A stretch of 64,000 bases of DNA. Origin: Lysinibacillus_B sp050613145. GTDB lineage: Bacteria; Bacillota; Bacilli; Bacillales_A; Planococcaceae. This document shows positions 44,908-52,176 of the stretch, piece by piece; the first letter of the stretch is position 1, and each line of letters begins with the position of its first letter. A program made the position numbers and the translations under genes. The stretch covers positions 3,286,001 to 3,350,000 of the forward strand of contig NZ_CP192507.1 of assembly GCF_050613145.1 (NCBI RefSeq). Reading direction: 5' to 3'. Below the pieces are notes generated by a model, which ran no database searches, was not told the DNA's origin, and was given only the letters and a program-made list of their open reading frames with translations.

Positions 44908-45651
44908 GTGACAAACCGTTTTGATGACATCCAACCACTGATTCAAGATTATCGAATCAAGATTAACAGCAATGAACCTGAACTATTGAATAACATCTTG
45001 AATGACTATGAAGAACTCCTACAGGTGTTCAAACAAAAAAATGAGATGATTAATCGAATTTGGGATTTACATGAAAATGAAAAGTATCAATTAGCTCATG
45101 AAACATTGGATCCACTTGAACAAATTTTATATAGCTCTTTATTAGGAATCCGTACGTTAGACCAGGAAGCCCAATCAGACTCTGCAAAAGATTATTTAGC
45201 TTCACTAAAAAAAGAAATTGAAAGACAATTAAACCAGTTGAAAGAAGCTTCGATTAGTGTATATCCAATATGTATGCAGGATTTGGGGCCTTACGGGGCT
45301 ATTAAATCTTACTATGAGCTACTTAAAGAAGGAAAGAACATAACGATCGACATTGACTTTAGAGGAACGCTTAAAAGGCAGCCCCATAAAATAGAAAATA
45401 ATATATTTCGATTCATTCAACATTTGATTCAAATTATTGACCACCTTAATACTGTTAACTCATTAAGTGTCACTATTAATGAAAAGGATGGTCGAATCGT
45501 TATCACATTTGAGGGAGAGGTATTAACAGAAAGACTAAACCACTCTTCTAAATATCGACTATTTAAAGAATTAGTAGACAGTATTGAAGACGTTGAGATT
45601 CTAGAGAAAAATGAATGTACATTTAATCTAGTTCTACAAACAAACAATTAG
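44908..45651 (+). CDS. Histidine-kinase-like protein without the phospho-acceptor His
   Basis: The GTG at 44908 (MTNRFDDIQP) follows GGGAG by 8 nt; another GTG lies upstream at 44899. 247 residues, soluble. Residues ~65-115 align with the dimerisation helix of the neighbouring kinase: AHETLDPLEQILYSSLL against SRELHDSIGQSLFSILV. The His is Leu while Asp, Gln and the hydrophobic pattern stay. The middle keeps the LGPYGAIKSYYELLKEGKNI segment of NarX/DegS-type kinases. The C-terminal ATPase half is worn, with no clear N, G1 or G2 box. Probably a non-catalytic partner or antagonist of the adjacent kinase. It is divergent from the chemoreceptor. Confidence 0.65.
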   Translation: MTNRFDDIQPLIQDYRIKINSNEPELLNNILNDYEELLQVFKQKNEMINRIWDLHENEKYQLAHETLDPLEQILYSSLLGIRTLDQEAQSDSAKDYLASLKKEIERQLNQLKEASISVYPICMQDLGPYGAIKSYYELLKEGKNITIDIDFRGTLKRQPHKIENNIFRFIQHLIQIIDHLNTVNSLSVTINEKDGRIVITFEGEVLTERLNHSSKYRLFKELVDSIEDVEILEKNECTFNLVLQTNN

Positions 45652-45715
45652 ACAACTCTAACAAAAAATCGATGCGTACCTATAGAACCGCATTACTTCC
45701 TATCCACTAAATACA

Positions 45716-45764
45716 AAAAAACTCCTTTGTAGAAGACTTAGAACGATGTCTTCTACAAAAGAGT
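45716..45764. terminator. Terminator between the kinase-like gene and the kinase
   Basis: TTGTAGAAGAC pairs perfectly with GTCTTCTACAA around 10 nt, extended by ACTCC and AGAGT. Confidence 0.7.
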
Positions 45765-45806
45765 AATGTTTTAACTTGCTTCAGCAAATTCTTATTGTAC
45801 AGAAAT

Positions 45807-45954
45807 CCTCCACTTCTATAAGGAGGGGGATGAATGCCAAATATGCCCTAAATTCAGTGGGGATTCAAACCCTGGCGGATGTCACAGATTTTTAGAGGAG
45901 TTTTCCGAGCAAGCTCGAAAAAAATCTGGACACAATTACGCCGAGGCGTAATTG
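45807..45954. repeat. Three-hairpin intergenic element
   Basis: Hairpins in order: CCTCC with GGAGG (45807-45826); CAGATTTTT with AAAAATCTG (45885-45928); CAATTACGCC-GA-GGCGTAATTG (45933-45954). The CACAGATTTTT and ATTACGCCGAGGCGTAAT parts resemble elements repeated in Bacillaceae, possibly the end of an IS200/IS605-type transposon. No transposase frame here. Confidence 0.5.
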
Positions 45955-45979
45955 ATAGGAATAGTGAATGATCAACTTT

Positions 45980-47479
45980 TCAATCTACATTTCTCGGGAC
46001 AAAAATTTCGATCGTCGTTCCCTCATTTACTTTAGAATGAAACTGTGCAGAACCACCTACCCCTTCTGCTCGCTCCTTTATACTATATAAACCAATACCT
46101 CTTCGCTGTGCGTTTTTTAAATAATCCTCTACGCAAAATCCTATGCCATTATCTTTAATTGTCAAATTTACTAAATCTTCATCCGTATTGAGCGATACAT
46201 AGACTTCGGTTGCTTTCGCGTATTTCGCTGTATTATTTAGCGCTTCTTGACAGATTCGATAGAGAGCTGTTTCAGCTTCTGGCTTTAACCTCCCTACGCC
46301 CCTTTGTATTTCAAAGTGAACTGAGCTATTATGAATCTGTTCGTATGAATCGAGATAGGACCTCATAGCTGGAATAAACCCTAAATCATCTAATGTACTT
46401 GGCCTTAATGAACGGGCAATTTCTTTTACTTCCTTCATGGCCTCTTGTGTCATCGTCTTTATCGTTTCTAGGCTCTCTTCATTCTTTTCTACTGATTGAT
46501 CTTTATTTACCGTATTTAAAGTAACTAAAATACTAAATAGGGATTGGCCGATACTATCATGTAACTCTCTAGATACACGCTTTCTTTCCTTTTCATGTGC
46601 TTCAAACACTTGTCTGGATAAGTTTTTTTCAGCCTCATATAACTTCAGCTCTGCTTCCATTTGTTGCTTTTCCGCATTTTCTTTGTCAGTTAAGATCTGC
46701 TGAATCTCAGGGAAATAAATCGCACGATAAATATAAATGTATGCAATAAATTTGAAACAGTGCCCTAATAGATTTTCAATCGCATACACATGTGTATAAA
46801 GGGTAAAAAAGAGCTCCCCCACCATCATAATAAATAAGGCAAAAATCATGCGAAGCGAATCGATAGTTGGTCGTGACTCTTTTAGATATCTTGTTAATAA
46901 CGTAATAAATGTAATAAAAATAGCTATACTTATTACATACTCAAGCGAAACTTTAAGACTTGTAACCCCTTGTTCATTAAGTAGTACCGGAAGTCGTTCT
47001 GGTATTGTAAGAATAATCGTTGTACAAATGCTCACAAATAGGACGGCTACACTTAGACCCCAACGACGTTTAATAAAAAATAATTGGTTAGGTCTAAAGA
47101 CAAACAGAGCAACGCCAAAACTTTCTACTAATCGTGCTACAATCCAAAACCATGTGGCACGGGTAGCAGAAAACTCATCGTTCATAAAGGGCATTCCCTT
47201 ATAAGTGAATGTATGAACTAAATCAAAACAACCTACGGCTAGAAACACTAGCCCAATAAAATATTGAGATTTAAGTCGATGGGTAGAGTAAGTTGTCCAC
47301 GCCTGGACGAATATAGAAAAAGAAACAAATATACTAAATAACTCAAACAATGTATGTAGTAATAAAAAATGATCATCTACATTAGCAGATGTGTGTGCTA
47401 TTTGAAAACGGAACAGTAAAAGCAATGCGAAAATTGCAAAAATTACAAATTTAATTTCTTCTTTCTTTCTAGCTGCCAT
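45980..47479 (-). CDS. Membrane sensor histidine kinase, NarX/DegS-type
   Basis: 499 residues. The N-terminal ~270 residues hold about seven membrane helices with a His-rich pattern resembling MASE3 sensors (FDLVHTFTYKGMPF). A coiled linker follows. The HisKA_3 dimerisation domain has the phospho-acceptor in SRELHDSIGQSLF, and the HATPase_c domain has NNTAKYAKA, DNGIGF and RGIGLYSIKERAE. It partners the NarL-type regulator 14 nt upstream. AAGGGAG precedes the ATG. Signal unknown; small lipophilic or redox cues are typical guesses for such membrane sensors. Confidence 0.9.
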   Translation of the reverse strand: MAARKKEEIKFVIFAIFALLLLFRFQIAHTSANVDDHFLLLHTLFELFSIFVSFSIFVQAWTTYSTHRLKSQYFIGLVFLAVGCFDLVHTFTYKGMPFMNDEFSATRATWFWIVARLVESFGVALFVFRPNQLFFIKRRWGLSVAVLFVSICTTIILTIPERLPVLLNEQGVTSLKVSLEYVISIAIFITFITLLTRYLKESRPTIDSLRMIFALFIMMVGELFFTLYTHVYAIENLLGHCFKFIAYIYIYRAIYFPEIQQILTDKENAEKQQMEAELKLYEAEKNLSRQVFEAHEKERKRVSRELHDSIGQSLFSILVTLNTVNKDQSVEKNEESLETIKTMTQEAMKEVKEIARSLRPSTLDDLGFIPAMRSYLDSYEQIHNSSVHFEIQRGVGRLKPEAETALYRICQEALNNTAKYAKATEVYVSLNTDEDLVNLTIKDNGIGFCVEDYLKNAQRRGIGLYSIKERAEGVGGSAQFHSKVNEGTTIEIFVPRNVD

Positions 47480-47493
47480 CCTCTTGTGCTCCC

Positions 47494-48138
47494 TTAATCA
47501 AAATCTAAATAGCCGTTTTTCACTGCAAATTCCACTAAATCTGGACGTGTTTTCAGTTGTAATTTTTCCATAATTTTCGATCTATGGGATTCTATCGTCT
47601 TTACTGAAAGAAACAACATCTCTCCTATTTCCCGATTGGTATAACCCTTAGCCAAATAAGATAATACCTCTTGTTCGCGGCCCGTTAATTTTTGCAAATT
47701 ACTCTCATTGGCAACTGATTTTTTCATATATTCTTCTAATAAAAGTTTTGTAGCATTAGGATATAAGTAAGCTTCTCCGCGGTAAACTGTCCGAATAGCT
47801 TCTAATAAATCATTTTCATGATAACTTTTTAATAAGTAGCTAGAAGCCCCCGCCTGCAATGCATGGAATAGATATTCCTTCCCTTCATGCATCGTTAAAA
47901 CGATGATCTTCACCTTATTATTCGCTTCATTAATTTGTTTTGTTGCTACAAGACCGCTCTTCTTTGGCATATTTAAATCCATGATGATTACATCAGGGGT
48001 TTTTTCTAATGCTTTATGAACGGCTTCTTCTCCGTTCTCCGCTTCATCTATTACCTTCATGTCCGTTTGACTATTAATCATATGTTTAATGCCCGAGCGT
48101 ACAATAGCATGATCGTCGGCAAGCAATACTGAAATCAT
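47494..48138 (-). CDS. NarL/FixJ-type response regulator
   Basis: 214 residues. Receiver: acidic pair LLADDHAIVRSG, phospho-Asp in DVIIMDLNMPKKSG, Thr/Lys at VLTMHEG and YLLKSY. C-terminal LuxR helix-turn-helix: LTGREQEVLSYLAKGYTNRE, then VKTIESHRSKIMEKL. It is first in the operon with the kinase. Repeated AGGG-N4/5-CCCT dyads in the promoters of this cluster are likely targets. Order and content recall the staphylococcal NreABC oxygen/nitrate system, but no iron-sulphur PAS sensor is present. Confidence 0.93.
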   Translation of the reverse strand: MISVLLADDHAIVRSGIKHMINSQTDMKVIDEAENGEEAVHKALEKTPDVIIMDLNMPKKSGLVATKQINEANNKVKIIVLTMHEGKEYLFHALQAGASSYLLKSYHENDLLEAIRTVYRGEAYLYPNATKLLLEEYMKKSVANESNLQKLTGREQEVLSYLAKGYTNREIGEMLFLSVKTIESHRSKIMEKLQLKTRPDLVEFAVKNGYLDFD

Positions 48139-48302
48139 ACTTGCACCTCCTAAATTAGAATCTCTAAAAATACTATACCATATACATCACAAACATTGGT
48201 TAGACATAGTTATTTTTCATTAAAATTACAATGAAGGGTGAACAACCCACCCCATTTAGGGAATGCACTAGTAAAGTATAGGGATTTTTATAAATAACGC
48301 TT

Positions 48303-48314
48303 AGGGGTTTCCCT
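48303..48314. promoter_or_regulatory. AGGG-GTTT-CCCT dyad upstream of the GAF gene
   Basis: A third member of the dyad set. It lies 82 bp before the GAF start and 165 bp from the regulator start. Half-sites (TTTAGGGA, TATAGGGA) lie at 48256 and 48278. Confidence 0.5.
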
Positions 48315-48395
48315 TATAGTGATAGTTATTATTAGTTGTAATAATAGTAAATAAGAATACTCTGTCAATTCATAACTTTTTCGAAAAGAGGGAAA

Positions 48396-48926
48396 ATGAT
48401 GATTACAGTTCAGAAATCCTTATTTGAAAATCAAACTACTATTATCCAGATGATTTCATCCGGTATGCCATTAAAAAAAGTACTACATTTTATTGTGAAT
48501 AGCATTGAAAATTCCTGCAATCCTTTTAGTCTGTATGGATCCATCATGTTGTACAATCCCAAACTAAATCAATTAGGAGAAACGGTGAGTTCCTCTCTCC
48601 CTACAAACTTTATAAAATCTATGGAGCCAGTAGAAGTCAGTCCTTATGGCGGTTCATGTGGAGCTGCTGCCTTTTTAAAACAACCGGTTATCGTTTCAGA
48701 TATTGAAAATAACCCTATTTTAGAAAAGTATAGGAACTCTGCAATTGTACATGGATTTCGTGCTTGTTTTTCATTCCCTCTTCTCTCTTCAAAAAATGAA
48801 TTATTAGGAACAATCGCATTTTATAGTCGAGAGTTAGGAAATCCAGATGAAAAAACGTTAAATGCAGTCCATTATTATAGCGAACTAGCCTCTTTGACCA
48901 TAGAGAATTCAAATAGTACTACTTAA
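48396..48926 (+). CDS. GAF-domain sensor protein
   Basis: 176 residues, almost all one GAF domain (GGSCGAAAFLKQPVIVSDIE, HGFRACFSFPLLSSKNELLG, GTIAFYSRELGNP). No output domain. Stand-alone GAF proteins like NreA bind a small ligand (nitrate in NreA) and adjust a partner kinase. The divergent two-component operon is the obvious partner. AGAGGG lies before two adjacent ATG codons (48396, 48399); spacing favours the second slightly. Confidence 0.8.
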   Translation: MMITVQKSLFENQTTIIQMISSGMPLKKVLHFIVNSIENSCNPFSLYGSIMLYNPKLNQLGETVSSSLPTNFIKSMEPVEVSPYGGSCGAAAFLKQPVIVSDIENNPILEKYRNSAIVHGFRACFSFPLLSSKNELLGTIAFYSRELGNPDEKTLNAVHYYSELASLTIENSNSTT

Positions 48927-48994
48927 GAACAATCATTTGGGGTCTTCTTTTGTTTAATACAGTAGCAACATTCTTTTAGAACATAGCCATTTAT

Positions 48995-49026
48995 AAAAAG
49001 CCTCGATTCACAAATCGAGGCTTTAC
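48995..49026. terminator. Terminator after the GAF gene
   Basis: AAAGCCTCGATT pairs perfectly with AATCGAGGCTTT around a 3-nt loop. Confidence 0.8.
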
Positions 49027-49076
49027 TTATTTAGTTAGTCTATTCTTTTTCACTCCGGCTAAATCTAGCACACCCA

Positions 49077-49178
49077 CTAACAAACAACTTCTCGACACGC
49101 TGTACAATAGCCAGAGCCGTCTTGCATGTCTACATATGAATAACAGTTTGGACACTGTTTTTGATTTGGTTCATTCAT
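49077..49178 (-). CDS. 33-residue zinc-ribbon peptide
   Basis: ATG at 49178 with AGGTGA 6 nt upstream. The product (MNEPNQKQCPNCYSYVDM to CTACREVVC) has two CxxC pairs about 14 residues apart, the layout of a miniature zinc ribbon. Too short for most gene callers. No signal peptide. Likely a real small protein, judging by the ribosome site and the cysteine pattern, but no homologue family is claimed. Confidence 0.45.
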   Translation of the reverse strand: MNEPNQKQCPNCYSYVDMQDGSGYCTACREVVC

Positions 49179-49340
49179 TTACTTCACCTACTTAAAAATT
49201 GCGATACACCCCATCTTACACAAATGCTTGGGATATTTCACGTGAAATCTACTAGTTTTCTTCTTTCTAGGTTTCACTCAATCGAATAAAAAAAGAGAAG
49301 GCCGGCTCAAACTGCCTCCTTCTCTTCATCTTCAAAGTGA

Positions 49341-49447
49341 TTATCCCTCGATTGCAGCGATTAAACGATCGAATATCGACGCGTCCTCTACGTCCTCGTC
49401 TGTTACTCCATTTAACATTTCACCTGCTATTAAGTCAGCTAATAAAA
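49341..49447 (-). pseudogene. Duplicated C-terminal fragment of the next gene
   Basis: Minus-strand frame ILLADLIAGEMLNGV, then TDEDVEDASIFDRLIAAIEG and TAA at 49341. It matches the end of the neighbour (ILLVDADDFEIVNEV, TDEDVEDPSIFTNLIEAIES). It begins right at the neighbour's stop codon, with no start of its own. Confidence 0.6.
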
Positions 49448-49795
49448 TTATTTCGCGGATTCAATCGCTTCAATTAGATTTGTAAAGATAGATGGATCTT
49501 CAACATCTTCGTCTGTTACTTCATTGACAATTTCAAAATCATCTGCGTCCACAAGTAAAATACTGATGCCGTCTTTAATGAACTCGTCTGCTTCGACTTC
49601 ACCTTCATAATATTGATACGTTGCTACTACAACATGGGTGCCCGCCTCTTCATCAAAAAACATATAAAGCGTATCCGAATTTCCGTACACTTCCTCTAAA
49701 ACGGAACGCAACTGAGGTGTACCCTCGCTCCATTTCACTTCTTTATTTACTGTTGCTGCAACTAATGATTCTACAAATTCTTCTACTGTATTCAT
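49448..49795 (-). CDS. Small acidic hypothetical protein
   Basis: The ATG at 49795 (MNTVEEFVESLVAAT) follows GGAGGG by 8 nt; a longer frame runs upstream. 115 residues, strongly acidic (TDEDVEDPSIF), with a YMFFDEEAGTHVVVATYQYY strand region. No motif of known function and no membrane segment. A partial copy of its C-terminus lies directly downstream, a sign of recent tandem duplication. Family not recognised. Confidence 0.6.
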   Translation of the reverse strand: MNTVEEFVESLVAATVNKEVKWSEGTPQLRSVLEEVYGNSDTLYMFFDEEAGTHVVVATYQYYEGEVEADEFIKDGISILLVDADDFEIVNEVTDEDVEDPSIFTNLIEAIESAK

Positions 49796-49962
49796 TCCAA
49801 TACCCTCCATTCCACCAAACATGCTGCGGTAATCTAGCTACTGTATCATAACATGACCCGTTAGGTAAAATTACAACCTTTCGCAAATCCAAATGCAATC
49901 TACTTATTTAGGATATGAATGTAGTGGCATCTTATTCATGTATTTTCACGTTATAAGGTGAC

Positions 49963-50058
49963 ATGGGTGACGTTCAAACAACCATGAATGTTTACGCCCA
50001 TGTCACTGAAAAAGGAGAAAGCAGAGTTGATACACATCAAGGGTTTCAGCCTTTTTGA
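49963..50058 (+). pseudogene. C-terminal tail of a tyrosine recombinase/phage integrase
   Basis: Frame MGDVQTTMNVYAHVTEKGES then RVDTHQGFQPF and stop. GDVQTTMNVYAHVT is the conserved segment that holds the catalytic Tyr of tyrosine recombinases (HxxxxTMxxYxHV). The rest of the gene is missing. It marks the left edge of the accessory region. Confidence 0.65.
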
Positions 50059-50197
50059 AAGTGTTTGATGCCTATGTATAGGGACCCGTAGTGGAGAGCC
50101 CACACTTCTTATTTGTTGGTATTGATTTTGGATTAGGTGAATGCTAATTTGACTGACTTAATATTATTTGTTTACTCATTAATAAGGAAATATTATT

Positions 50198-50536
50198 TTA
50201 AAATGAAGTATATTTAGCTTTATTCGAATAAGATTTTTCAATTGGGTATTTCAAATTATTTTTATTAATTTTTTCTACAACGGCTGAAGATATATCAATT
50301 CCTGTCTCATTCGCAAACAAAATCGCATAAATCAATACATCCGCTAGCTCATCCTTCATCTTATCCAAGTTCTTCTCTACCGCTTCTTCACTTGTTTTCC
50401 ATTGAAATAGCTCTAGTAATTCACTCGCTTCTAACGATAACGACAATGCCAGATCTTTCGGGTTATGAAACTGCTGCCAGTTACGTTCATCTCTAAATTG
50501 CAAAATCTTTTCTCGAAGTTGTTCTAACTCGCTCAT
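50198..50536 (-). CDS. MazG-like nucleotide pyrophosphohydrolase
   Basis: 112 residues from the ATG at 50536 (MSELEQLREK), with AGGTGA 5 nt upstream. The family pattern EASELLELFQWK and KDELADVLIYAILFANETGI shows the ExxE and ExxD metal sites that hydrolyse NTPs or dNTPs to NMP and pyrophosphate. It is last in a tight operon with a GIY-YIG/DUF2075 helicase, an MBL-fold hydrolase and an HNH nuclease; its start is 1 nt after the helicase stop. In that setting, nucleotide depletion or clearing of modified nucleotides during infection is a reasonable inference. Confidence 0.88.
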   Translation of the reverse strand: MSELEQLREKILQFRDERNWQQFHNPKDLALSLSLEASELLELFQWKTSEEAVEKNLDKMKDELADVLIYAILFANETGIDISSAVVEKINKNNLKYPIEKSYSNKAKYTSF

Positions 50537-50537
50537 A

Positions 50538-52175
50538 CTATTCACCTGTTTCCTGATATTCTAGAAGTTTATTACGCAATGCTTCGTTACTTGCATAAAT
50601 GTAAAGCCCTTTGATACCGCGCTTCATCAAGATATTTATAGAATTCAATACAATTTTTTCTTTCGCTTCATTTACATTTTTAATGCCATCCATACCTGTA
50701 TAAGCACCTTTATCCATATACAAGCTTGTATCAATGACGATTTCACCTTTTACTGCATCGTATTGAACTGAAGGACCAAGTACAACACCAACGTAATTTA
50801 AATCAAAGCCTTGGATTGTGTAAATTGAACCGACTTCATTAATTGTCCCGTTCTGTTCTGCCCATGCTTTCGTACCACCTGTCGAGTTCCAGGGAAGTTT
50901 ATATTCGCCATTCGATTCGGTAACGTAATACGTGCCGCCGTCTTTTTTATGTAAATAGTCAAAGGTCGATACTACACGACTCAAACCAAACTTATCATTT
51001 TTATGTTTAATTGCAACATGCATTTCCTTTAGCGTTTTAAAAACTTTTAACTCATATTCGTCATCATGTGGTAGAGGTGATAACACTTTCGATTTAAAAT
51101 TATTGATCCAATTAATAACCTCATCATTAGCTTTCATTCGGAATTGGTTCGTTAATGGGTACACTTCGCTCCGATAACTTAACTTTTTCATTTCCTCTAG
51201 CTTCGCTAAACCCCATAAACTTTTAAATTTTAAAACTTGGTCTTGATCATAAATGACGATGACTACTTTCGCTCTTTTTAAAAGTTCTTCAAGATGATTG
51301 TTATATTTAAAACTATTAAAGTTATCAGGCTTCGTTAATAAAAGATGGGCTTCATCAACTAAAACAACATCAACTTTTTCATTTTTTTTATCTAATCGAT
51401 TAATTAATGTCGTTGGCTTTTCAAAGCTAGACACACTTAAATGCTTCACTTGGCGGGCAATGTCTCTATAAGTTTTTAACATTTCTTCATGATGAACTAC
51501 TAAGTAATTATTTGTCTTATAGAATTTAGACGATGCTTCACTTTTTCGCTCTTGAATAGTATTGAAAATCGAGCTTAATACAACACTCTTTCCAACACCA
51601 GCTTCTCCTTCAATAACTAATAAGCTGCCGTATTGACCTGTATTGGCTTGAACATGTTTTTCGCAAAATTCGAGTACATTTTCTTTTAAATCTTGCTGTT
51701 CGATGGACAGTTCTTTGAATGGAGATAATTTAAAAATGTCTTTGTTTTCAATTACATGTAATTCATGATCAACTAGCTTTTGTTCATGTAGCTTCTGCCA
51801 AAGTTCTTTAAATAATTGTTGATCGTAGTACGGCTTGTTGAAGTAGTTGTGGGTAAAATCGCTAGCCGTTTTACTCTTATTTTGAAGTGTGTATTTCTCA
51901 TCACCTAAGAAATAATTAATTAACTTCGTTTCTAGATGAAATGTTGCCGAACGATTAAATTCTTCATGCTTGATGAGATTAATTTGGTCGATATTTTTGC
52001 GTGCTTTTAAATGAGCTTTCATTCGATTTTTAAAATAAACTGTTTCACCGATGTAAGCTTCTTTATTGCCGTTCAAAACATAAATAACTGGGTAATTTAA
52101 GTATTGTTCTGTGTTATTGATTTGATTGATGCTTTCTTGTTTGAAGGGCCAAGATAGGATTTCGATTGCTGACAT
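50538..52175 (-). CDS. GIY-YIG nuclease fused to DUF2075 helicase/ATPase
   Basis: The ATG at 52175 follows AGGTG by 6 nt and starts 1 nt after the upstream stop. 545 residues. N-terminal GIY-YIG domain (VIYVLNGNKEAYIGETVYFK, then NRMKAHL). From ~175, a DUF2075 superfamily 1-like ATPase: Walker A IEGEAGVGKSVVL, Walker B VVLVDEAHLLL, NQFRMKANDEVINW, and a late VGSIYTIQGFDLNYVGVVLG motif. Such fusions occur near restriction and defence genes. It probably binds and cuts or remodels foreign DNA with ATP. Its partners here are an MBL-fold protein and a MazG-like enzyme. Confidence 0.85.
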   Translation of the reverse strand: MSAIEILSWPFKQESINQINNTEQYLNYPVIYVLNGNKEAYIGETVYFKNRMKAHLKARKNIDQINLIKHEEFNRSATFHLETKLINYFLGDEKYTLQNKSKTASDFTHNYFNKPYYDQQLFKELWQKLHEQKLVDHELHVIENKDIFKLSPFKELSIEQQDLKENVLEFCEKHVQANTGQYGSLLVIEGEAGVGKSVVLSSIFNTIQERKSEASSKFYKTNNYLVVHHEEMLKTYRDIARQVKHLSVSSFEKPTTLINRLDKKNEKVDVVLVDEAHLLLTKPDNFNSFKYNNHLEELLKRAKVVIVIYDQDQVLKFKSLWGLAKLEEMKKLSYRSEVYPLTNQFRMKANDEVINWINNFKSKVLSPLPHDDEYELKVFKTLKEMHVAIKHKNDKFGLSRVVSTFDYLHKKDGGTYYVTESNGEYKLPWNSTGGTKAWAEQNGTINEVGSIYTIQGFDLNYVGVVLGPSVQYDAVKGEIVIDTSLYMDKGAYTGMDGIKNVNEAKEKIVLNSINILMKRGIKGLYIYASNEALRNKLLEYQETGE

Positions 52176-52176
52176 T

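Noticed and set aside
41950..50090. Similar CCTATGT...GGGACC strings near 41955 and 50070 as attachment sites
   Set aside because: The match is short and imperfect and the enclosed 8 kb holds core-like genes, so att sites are not supported.
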